10,354 nt of DNA, from positions 1-10,354 of the forward strand of contig DBDH01000055.1 of the NCBI GenBank assembly GCA_002293455.1. Direction: 5' to 3'. The position numbers and the translations under genes are program-made. The number at the start of each line of letters is the position of its first letter. The first letter of the stretch is position 1. Shown here piece by piece: positions 1 to 5,358 of this stretch. Source of the DNA: Treponema sp. UBA937. Lineage in GTDB: Bacteria; Spirochaetota; Spirochaetia; Treponematales; Breznakiellaceae. Below the pieces are notes generated by a model. That model saw only the letters and a list, made by a program, of their open reading frames with translations, did no database searches and was not told the DNA's origin.

Positions 1-252
1 CTTGCAAGAACTTTATTAAGAAAACCAAAGTTAATTTTGTTTGATGAATTTACAAATGAATTAGATATACAACATAAAAATATTATTATTAATTTGATAA
101 AAAACGATTTTAAAGACTCTATATTTATTTTTGTAACTCATGATAAAAATGAGTTGCTGTTAGCAAAGAAGATAATTCATATTGATAATGGTTATGTCAT
201 TGAGATTATCAATGATAACGACATCAGCAAAATAACCAATTTATTGGAATAA
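1..252 (+). CDS. ABC transporter ATP-binding protein, C-terminal part
   Basis: The frame is open from base 1 and ends with TAA at 250-252, so only the last 83 residues of the protein are present. They contain the second half of a nucleotide-binding domain: an ALAR-like helix, a Walker B segment LILFDE (residues 12-17 of the visible part), a D-loop-like NELD and the switch histidine in VTHD, followed by IDNGYV. Family knowledge says such domains hydrolyse ATP to drive a membrane transporter. Walker A and the LSGGQ signature would lie before the window. The usual LDEPTSALD is altered to FDEFTNELD, which keeps the catalytic glutamate. A start at 37 would be internal and is not credible. The gene is followed after 4 bases by a peptidase-like gene and farther on by an HlyD-type gene, so it is probably the energy unit of an export system. 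Its substrate cannot be told. Confidence 0.88.
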   Translation, partial: LARTLLRKPKLILFDEFTNELDIQHKNIIINLIKNDFKDSIFIFVTHDKNELLLAKKIIHIDNGYVIEIINDNDISKITNLLE

Positions 253-256
253 AATT

Positions 257-847
257 ATGAGTTTCATTGCATTTGAGAATTATTTAAATGAATTAGTTAA
301 TCAAAAAAATGAAGAATTACGGGAATATTTTTCTTTTACAATATCAATGAATATTAGTATTGTCGATCATACATACAGAGATACATATAATTTACCCATT
401 TGGATTAAGGGGTTTTGTACAGGAAATAAAATATTTATATTTAATGATTATAAGAAAAATGAGTTTGCGAAGTTAATAGCTCACGAAATGGCACATGCAT
501 ATTTTAATTATTTAAAAAATAAGGAATCAATTCCTCTTTGGTTTAATGAAGCTTTTGCTGCTTTTTTTGGTAAAAGAAAAAGATATATTTTAGAAGGAGA
601 AATCCCAACAGTAGATTTTTTATATAAAAAAATAAAAAATAATTCCTTTAACTTACTCACAATAGAAGATAATATTCTTACAAGGTACATATCAAATTAT
701 TTGTTTTATAATTTTAGTCAAGATATTATAAAAAAACTCATTTTAACCAATGATAACTATTCTTTTTTGTATAATATGCAGCATGTAATCAATCTTGATT
801 TATATGATTTTTGTATTAACATCGTAAAGGATATAAGGCATGAATAA
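257..847 (+). CDS. HExxH gluzincin-like zinc metallopeptidase
   Basis: This 196-residue protein carries an HEMAH motif at residues 76-80 and a downstream NEAF with Glu98. That is the HExxH plus distant glutamate layout of gluzincin metallopeptidases, where the two histidines and the second glutamate bind zinc and Glu77 is the catalytic base. The motif context, AHEMAH then IPLWFNEAFAAFF, resembles the compact peptidase-MA-like domains. No signal peptide or membrane segment is visible, so it is probably cytoplasmic. It starts 4 bases after the ABC gene and overlaps the next gene by 8 bases. In an export operon it could trim or mature a peptide substrate, but that is inference. The N-terminal 70 residues show nothing I recognise. 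The gene is very AT-rich like its neighbours. Confidence 0.8.
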   Translation: MSFIAFENYLNELVNQKNEELREYFSFTISMNISIVDHTYRDTYNLPIWIKGFCTGNKIFIFNDYKKNEFAKLIAHEMAHAYFNYLKNKESIPLWFNEAFAAFFGKRKRYILEGEIPTVDFLYKKIKNNSFNLLTIEDNILTRYISNYLFYNFSQDIIKKLILTNDNYSFLYNMQHVINLDLYDFCINIVKDIRHE

Positions 848-1481
848 AAACACTCTAAAAAATAAAATAGTGAAATCACTTGCCAAGGCAAATGTTTCTG
901 ACTATCAGATATTTACAGATACATCAGAAATTCAAAATGTACCTTCAAAAATAATTGATATAAGAATACATGAAAACGGGTATAAAGATAATTTTGTTTT
1001 AACTGTTTTGAAAGAAAAGAACACAAATGATATTAAATCAGCTTTCTGTATTTATTATTTTAACCCTAGTGATTTTGATAAAATATTTTTTTGGGAAAAG
1101 AGAAACAATTGTTTAAAAAAAATATCACTTTCAAAAACGGATATTACAAAGAGTGTTATTTTATATGGTTTTACTTATATAAATTCAATGAATAATCAAA
1201 ATAGATATTCACATATAAAAACTTTTATAAACATTTTAAACTGCTTAAACAGGATCAAAAATCATACACATCTTCTTGAAGTTCAAGGTCGTATAAGAAT
1301 AAATCTAAGCAATAATGTCAATCATATTGATTATGTAAAAGAAAAGATAAGCGATTATATTGGTCTTGTTAATAATGAGAGTAAGACATCTTTACATTAC
1401 TGTCTGAAAAATAATTTTCATGAATATACTGATATTTTTAGTTTAAGATCATTAGGGAAAGTATTTATTAAAGATGAATGA
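840..1481 (+). CDS. Hypothetical protein of export operon
   Basis: I do not recognise this 213-residue protein. It is lysine- and asparagine-rich, has no signal peptide, no membrane segment and no obvious catalytic motif, and looks like a soluble mixed alpha/beta protein. Hydrophobic strand-like stretches occur around residues 50-75 and 100-112. The start ATG at 840 has a good ribosome binding site (AAAGGA at 826-831) located inside the previous gene. It overlaps the peptidase-like gene by 8 bases and the HlyD-type gene by 8 bases. Such tight packing suggests translational coupling and a shared role, for instance as an accessory, immunity or maturation factor, but nothing in the sequence decides between these. 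Confidence 0.75.
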   Translation: MNKNTLKNKIVKSLAKANVSDYQIFTDTSEIQNVPSKIIDIRIHENGYKDNFVLTVLKEKNTNDIKSAFCIYYFNPSDFDKIFFWEKRNNCLKKISLSKTDITKSVILYGFTYINSMNNQNRYSHIKTFINILNCLNRIKNHTHLLEVQGRIRINLSNNVNHIDYVKEKISDYIGLVNNESKTSLHYCLKNNFHEYTDIFSLRSLGKVFIKDE

Positions 1482-2658
1482 ATTATTAGGTGTTTTCAAA
1501 AGAAAGATTATAATTTTCTTTGTGTCGATAATTATTCTATTTATCATATTCATATTATCTCTCTTTTTCTTTAAAACTGAAGATTCCATCTCAATTGATG
1601 GTTTCCTCATCTCAAAATCGAAAGAATCGATTAAAAGTGATATTAATGGAGTTATAGAAAATATTTTTGTAAAAAATGGTGATTTTGTAAAGAAAGATGA
1701 TGTTTTATTTTTATATTCCAGTACATCTATAAAATCCGCAATTATTGAAGTTGAGAATCAGATTATTGCTAAAAATTCATATAAAGATACATTCCAGTCA
1801 TTGATAAATTATATTTTATTTAGATATCCAATTATAATTAATTCCTATAATGCGGATTTAGAATTCTATCAAAAAGAAGCCCGATATAGGCAACAACTTT
1901 ATCTGAATATGAAAAATTTATCTTTAATAGGAGCGTATTCACAAAGTGCATTGGAAAAGGCAGAATTAGATTTTGAAGAAATTGTGTTTGAATGTAAAAA
2001 GATTGAATTAAAAAAGCAAGAAGAAGAAAATAATTATCGAAGAAATATAGAACAATTAAATAATTATGGATTAATTGATTTAGAAAAAAATAGTATTGAT
2101 GCTATCTTACAATTAATAGACAGGGATATTTTTTTTCTTATTCATGAGAAGGAAAGATTAGAAACAGTTTTGAATAATCCAGTTGTAGTTGCTCCATGTG
2201 ATGGAATAATTAATTTCTATGAAACATATTATTATAATGAAATTGAGAAATTACAAATAACTGAAAATGAGATTATCTGTGATATATATTTAACTGGTGA
2301 TTATATAGTAAAGGGACTAGTTAATAATATTCATTTACCTTTTATCGATGTTGGACAATCTGTTTATATTGAGGTAAAAGCATACGAATATAATAAATAT
2401 GGTTTTATTCAAGGAACTATAGATAAAATCTATACAAATCCAATAAAGTCAGACAGTGGAGATGTAAACTATTACATTGATATTGGATTTGAAACTATAA
2501 GTGAAAATTTATATAATGGATTAGAAGTCGAAATAAAAATTAGATTGAAAAAAGAAATGAGCCTTATAGAGTATTTTATATATAATACACTCCTTGATAA
2601 AGATAATTTCGAAAGAAATAATAACTTTTATTTTATAAAACGAAAAATATTAGAGTAA
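1474..2658 (+). CDS. HlyD-family membrane fusion protein
   Basis: The 394-residue protein has a short cytoplasmic N-terminus and one strong transmembrane segment at about residues 11-33. A half biotinyl-lipoyl motif follows at about 49-82 (SDINGVIENIFVKNGDFVKK), then a long charged helical region to about residue 230, the second lipoyl half beginning VVVAPCDG at 237-244, and a beta-barrel-like domain with GDYIVKGLV and VGQSVYIEV. This is the order seen in HlyD/MFP adaptor proteins, which link an inner-membrane ABC exporter to the periplasm or an outer-membrane channel. Length is normal for the family. A C-terminal tail beyond about residue 360 is rich in Asn, Lys and aromatic residues and is less typical. 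It is the last gene of the AT-rich operon; no clear terminator hairpin follows it. Confidence 0.88.
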   Translation: MNELLGVFKRKIIIFFVSIIILFIIFILSLFFFKTEDSISIDGFLISKSKESIKSDINGVIENIFVKNGDFVKKDDVLFLYSSTSIKSAIIEVENQIIAKNSYKDTFQSLINYILFRYPIIINSYNADLEFYQKEARYRQQLYLNMKNLSLIGAYSQSALEKAELDFEEIVFECKKIELKKQEEENNYRRNIEQLNNYGLIDLEKNSIDAILQLIDRDIFFLIHEKERLETVLNNPVVVAPCDGIINFYETYYYNEIEKLQITENEIICDIYLTGDYIVKGLVNNIHLPFIDVGQSVYIEVKAYEYNKYGFIQGTIDKIYTNPIKSDSGDVNYYIDIGFETISENLYNGLEVEIKIRLKKEMSLIEYFIYNTLLDKDNFERNNNFYFIKRKILE

Positions 2659-2940
2659 TATAATCAATGATATCCTATCTCAAATATTCGAAAATTACTT
2701 AATACATTTTTTCGTTTATTTCTTTCTTGCTAATGCTTTCTTCTGCATCTCAATATAACTATTCTGCGCCGTAAAGAGATTAGCAAACCGCTTTATGAAC
2801 AAGGCTTTTCAATGAGGGGCCAAAAAAGAAGAAAAACGATAAGATAGAAATGAGAACATGTTAAGATAAAAAAAACGCTTTTCTACAATTCGGACTAAAC
2901 AAGTATATCTTTCACACTTTTGCCTGTTTATTCTTGAACC
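2659..2940. other. Junction without an intact gene
   Basis: This stretch separates the AT-rich export operon from the phage block. I see no intact gene, tRNA or clear terminator in it. Base composition changes here from very AT-rich to moderately GC-rich. The + strand frame of the following gene is closed by TGA three codons before nothing more than ACC and ATG, so the connector gene cannot extend upstream. The only sign of coding is a minus-strand remnant, listed separately. A poly-A stretch at about 2868-2876 is followed by ACGCTTTT, but no convincing stem is formed. Confidence 0.6.
2716..2808 (-). pseudogene. Possible C-terminal remnant of an unknown gene
   Basis: On the minus strand, 30 sense codons run from 2808 down to a TAA at 2718-2716, preceded by an in-frame TGA at 2811-2809. 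The predicted peptide ends in QKKALARKK and contains RFANLF and QNSYIEM, which looks like a natural amphipathic basic C-terminus. Its composition is less AT-rich than the operon to the left. No start codon with a ribosome binding site is visible, so if real it is the broken end of a gene, perhaps left from the event that joined the two halves. I cannot name the family and it may be chance. Confidence 0.25.
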
Positions 2941-3564
2941 ATGCATGGGCAAGGAAACGAAAATACATTACAGCCTTTATACTCTCTTATTCCTATTGAG
3001 GAATTCAAGCAGATTTTGGGAATAGATGACCGTGATGATTCACTGTCTCATTTCTGTTTGGTTACGGCAACGCATACGATTGAACAATATTGCAAACGAC
3101 GATTGCGGCACAAAATTATTCACCAGTCATTTGGAGAATGGTTTGATTTAACTCTCTACTTGCATGAATACCCTGTCCGCGAAGTTCTGCAAATAAGCTA
3201 TGAAAAAAGAAAAGTTAAACATGAAATAATAGAACCTGACTTTTACTCTGTCTTTCCTGACTGCGGTACGGATTTAGATATACCTTTTGAAATTCACTTA
3301 TCCTCCGCAATCGAAACATTACATTGTGATTCCCTACGAGTGATATATGAAGCGGGATATAGCTGTGCTGATGTTCCGGCCGATTTAAAGGCGGCTTGTT
3401 TAGAATTGGCGATGTGGAATTTTAATCGGTATAAGTCAAAACAGATTGGAGTTAAGCAAATGAGCAATGAGAAATTAGCAAGGAGCAATGGGAGCGGGTT
3501 TGAGATGTCCATGCCGGAAAATGTGAAGAATCTGCTTGAACCGTATAAGAGGAAAATATTATGA
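2941..3564 (+). CDS. Phage head-tail connector protein (gp6-like)
   Basis: The 207-residue protein has the pattern of HK97 gp6/YqbG-type head-tail connectors. It has an N-terminal helix (IPIEEFKQILGIDD), a second helix ending in ATHTIEQYCKRRL, a beta-rich centre with YPVREVLQISYE, and then VPADLKAACLELAMWNFNRYKS leading to a C-terminal PENVKNLLEPYKR. Such proteins form a ring between portal and tail. Residues 174-184 come from a translated heptamer array placed in the loop before the last helix, so the array has been tolerated in a likely exposed region. The ATG at 2941 is the only start near the N-terminus, because a TGA lies two codons upstream, and it has no visible ribosome binding site. 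The beginning may therefore have been altered by rearrangement. No portal, protease or capsid gene precedes it. Confidence 0.75.
   Translation: MHGQGNENTLQPLYSLIPIEEFKQILGIDDRDDSLSHFCLVTATHTIEQYCKRRLRHKIIHQSFGEWFDLTLYLHEYPVREVLQISYEKRKVKHEIIEPDFYSVFPDCGTDLDIPFEIHLSSAIETLHCDSLRVIYEAGYSCADVPADLKAACLELAMWNFNRYKSKQIGVKQMSNEKLARSNGSGFEMSMPENVKNLLEPYKRKIL
3459..3493 (+). repeat. Heptamer array 1, inside connector gene
   Basis: Five units of the AATKAGN repeat follow without gaps: units 1 and 2 are AATGAGN, unit 3 is AATTAGC, unit 4 is AAGGAGC and unit 5 is AATGGGA. The array is read in frame as MSNEKLARSNG near the end of the connector protein. The T-form and GG-form units fall where AATGAG would create TGA in this frame. 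Confidence 0.85.
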
Positions 3565-3565
3565 A

Positions 3566-3600
3566 AATGAGAAATGAGCAATTAGGAATGAGCAATGAAA
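3566..3600 (+). repeat. Heptamer array 2, 3' side of S23-family gene
   Basis: Five contiguous units lie just after the connector stop codon: three AATGAGN, one AATTAGG as unit 3, and a final AATGAAA. The array ends only 10 bases from the stop codon of the minus-strand S23-family gene. It is in the same orientation as the array on the other side of that gene, so the two bracket it as direct repeats. Confidence 0.88.
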
Positions 3601-3610
3601 AAAGGTTTTC

Positions 3611-3952
3611 TTATTGTTTAAGCGTTTTCGTTATGGAAATAAGAAGACGAAGGAGTTCTTTGCAATCTTTTACCATGCTGTCATATTCGGCTTGCGATAA
3701 AAGAGTGATTTCTTTTAATAGGTCAAGCCAGTATTCTGTTTCGGCACATTCTTTCAAAGATATTGTTGCTTTCGCTAAAAACTCTTTTCGACTGATAGCA
3801 TATTGGGCTTCTGTTAAGTTTGCTCCTATTGAAGTGCCGGAGCGTAATAATTGTTTTGCAAGTGTGAATTCTCGTTTTTCTTCGCAAAGGTATTTATATA
3901 AACGATATACCCTGATTGCAAATTTTCGGCTTTTTTCCAGAGCTACATTCAT
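3611..3952 (-). CDS. S23-family four-helix-bundle protein
   Basis: The 113-residue protein matches the four-helix-bundle family first met in intervening sequences of 23S rRNA genes and related to the accessory protein (Avd) of diversity-generating retroelements. The family core is clear: KSRKFAIRVYRLYKYL (7-22), QLLRSGTSIGANLTEA (34-49), KEFLAKATISLKECAETEYWL (within 56-76), and a last amphipathic helix at about 87-110. Its biochemical role is generally unknown; small basic surfaces suggest nucleic-acid binding. I chose ATG at 3952 because the family usually begins just before this LEKS-type helix; a TTG at 3988 would lie inside a repeat array. The gene is the only one on the minus strand, sits between two co-directional phage genes, and is bracketed by heptamer arrays, which marks it as an insert. 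No ribosomal RNA or reverse transcriptase is in the window. Confidence 0.9.
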   Translation of the reverse strand: MNVALEKSRKFAIRVYRLYKYLCEEKREFTLAKQLLRSGTSIGANLTEAQYAISRKEFLAKATISLKECAETEYWLDLLKEITLLSQAEYDSMVKDCKELLRLLISITKTLKQ

Positions 3953-3959
3953 ATCTTTA

Positions 3960-3988
3960 TGTATAACATATTTGTTACTAATGAGCAA
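3960..3988 (-). promoter_or_regulatory. Possible promoter of the S23-family gene
   Basis: On the minus strand TTGCTC (3988-3983) and TATACA (3965-3960) are separated by exactly 17 bases, matching a sigma70-type -35 and -10 layout with 4 of 6 and 5 of 6 consensus bases by eye. The -35 element is supplied by the heptamer array. Transcription would start close to the ATG at 3952, which has no good ribosome binding site, so the message could be leaderless. This rests on pattern matching only. Confidence 0.4.
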
Positions 3989-4028
3989 TTAGTAATGAGT
4001 AACGAACAAGGAGTAATGAGCAATTAGG
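3980..4028 (+). repeat. Heptamer array 3, 5' side of S23-family gene
   Basis: Seven contiguous units: AATGAGC, AATTAGT, AATGAGT, the variants AACGAAC and AAGGAGT, then AATGAGC and AATTAGG. It lies 27 bases upstream of the chosen start of the S23-family gene and ends 21 bases before the next phage gene. With array 2 it forms a direct-repeat bracket around a central segment of about 380 bases. Confidence 0.88.
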
Positions 4029-4049
4029 GAAAAAGGCAGGGGGTGAAAT

Positions 4050-4487
4050 ATGTTTGTTGAGGATGAAATAATTAGAGCGATTAAAGAACTTTTATCTGGG
4101 CGTGTGAATGAGTTACTGGGTGAAGTGTTGCTGCATATTCCGCTTGTTGAGTTTTCGGATTATGAGGGGCGTGATGTGGTGGTTCCGGTGATTTCTCTTT
4201 CAAGTTGTGAACGCTCGGAGAAGGAACGGATTATCCGGCTTGACGCTTATTCTATGATGGTTACTTTTTCTGTTCCTGATGCTGCGGAAGCGGAACTGTA
4301 TTGTTTTGCGTATGGAACGGCTTTGCATACTGCGATTGATGAAGATAGAACACTGGGCGGTATTGTTGATAGGGCGGTTATCACTGGGAAAAAATATGTA
4401 AAACCGAAGGTGAAAAATTGCGATGATAATTGGAGCGTAACTATCTTTTTACGTTTAACTGTTGAGGATATAAAAAATGCTCGTTAA
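4050..4487 (+). CDS. Phage tail completion/terminator-like protein
   Basis: The 145-residue protein has the size and position of the small head-tail or tail-terminator proteins found between connector and tail tube genes. Features that fit are an N-terminal amphipathic helix, a central beta region with PVISLSSCERSEKERIIRLDAYSMMVTFSV, a helix in EAELYCFAYGTALHTAI, the phrase DRTLGGIVDRAVI, and a final strand WSVTIFLRLTVE. In siphophages such proteins cap the tail tube and form the joint to the head. The ATG has a strong ribosome binding site, GGGGGTG at about 4038-4044. The end overlaps the next gene by 11 bases. The assignment rests on pattern and order; the exact family is not certain. Confidence 0.6.
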   Translation: MFVEDEIIRAIKELLSGRVNELLGEVLLHIPLVEFSDYEGRDVVVPVISLSSCERSEKERIIRLDAYSMMVTFSVPDAAEAELYCFAYGTALHTAIDEDRTLGGIVDRAVITGKKYVKPKVKNCDDNWSVTIFLRLTVEDIKNAR

Positions 4488-5358
4488 TGGTTGTGATTGT
4501 TCGATAGCGATTCAAACTGCTCATGTTGTTATTGTTGTGCCATATGTGAGTGAAACAATTCGGGACGATTTAATTTTCCTTCAAGAAGAAACTGCGATTG
4601 AAGGGAACGGGATTTGCAGAGGATTAACAAAAAATAACGGTGTTACCGGGTGCGTAGTTACTCCGCTAACTTTGAAAACTGTTCCGATTTTATTTGCGAT
4701 TACCTTTGGATTTGTAACTATTCCTGAGTTTGTTTCTGGTACAAAGAATCTCTATCAACATTGTGTGTATTTAATGCCTATGGATTATTGCGATGGTTTT
4801 AATGTGTTCAAACAAAGAGGCTCTGAAAGAAAATTTATGAAAGATTGTAGGATTGGTTCATTTGAATTGCGAATTGAAAGAGAACAATCTATTAAATTGA
4901 AATTAGATGTTTGCAGTGATATGCCTTCGACGGTTTATCTTGATGAAGAACCAATGAGAGAAGAAACCGTCGAACGCTTTTATGGCGAAAATGTTCAGTA
5001 TGTGATTAAGGACATTTTGACAGGCTCAGTGTTCGTGGAATATAAAAATATTTATGGCGTTACGCTTTTATGTAATAAAGAACAGAATACGATAACTGAA
5101 CTTTGGGTTAGACGAGTTTTAGAACAAGATACAGATTTACCGGAACACATTGATGAAATGATAATCACTGCCAATCTTTTACGTAATACATATGAGGAGC
5201 ATAGATATGGAACTTTCTCTATTACTTTAAGAAATCTTGTTCTCATTTCTGATGAAACAAACATAGAAAGTGCTGACGCAGTAATGGGACAACTTCACTA
5301 TTTTGTAAATGGTATTGTTTCCGCTGATACATTTACCGTAGGGGATAAAGCATTATGA
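4477..5358 (+). CDS. Putative phage tail tube protein
   Basis: The 293-residue protein is beta-rich, with two halves that look like the strand-helix-strand folds of tail tube subunits. A first region runs to about residue 85, containing TGCVVTPLTLKTVPILF. A second starts near GSFELRIEREQSIKLKLDV (about 128-146). A third, late region FSITLRNLVLISDETNIESADAV fits a tube subunit C-terminus. Order supports this: it follows a terminator-like gene and precedes a hub-like gene. It contains no heptamer array. Overlaps of 11 bases upstream and 4 bases downstream indicate one transcription unit. No tape-measure gene follows, which is unusual. A different tail protein, such as an adaptor, is possible. 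Confidence 0.5.
   Translation: MLVNGCDCSIAIQTAHVVIVVPYVSETIRDDLIFLQEETAIEGNGICRGLTKNNGVTGCVVTPLTLKTVPILFAITFGFVTIPEFVSGTKNLYQHCVYLMPMDYCDGFNVFKQRGSERKFMKDCRIGSFELRIEREQSIKLKLDVCSDMPSTVYLDEEPMREETVERFYGENVQYVIKDILTGSVFVEYKNIYGVTLLCNKEQNTITELWVRRVLEQDTDLPEHIDEMIITANLLRNTYEEHRYGTFSITLRNLVLISDETNIESADAVMGQLHYFVNGIVSADTFTVGDKAL

Noticed and set aside
3611..3988. 23S rRNA intervening sequence
   Set aside because: S23-type genes were first seen there, but no rRNA sequence flanks this copy; phage-type genes do.
3953..3988. TTG start at 3988 for the S23-family gene
   Set aside because: It would add 12 residues partly encoded by the array and missing from the usual family N-terminus.
3561..3992. 143-codon + strand frame between connector and tail completion genes
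   Set aside because: It is the antisense shadow of the S23-family gene, whose minus-strand product shows clear family motifs; the + strand text is Ser/Arg/Phe-rich without domain features and its ends are array-derived.
3566..4028. Diversity-generating retroelement
   Set aside because: The S23-family protein is related to Avd, but there is no reverse transcriptase, no template repeat and no adenine-biased variable repeat in the window; the free base of the heptamer takes all four values.
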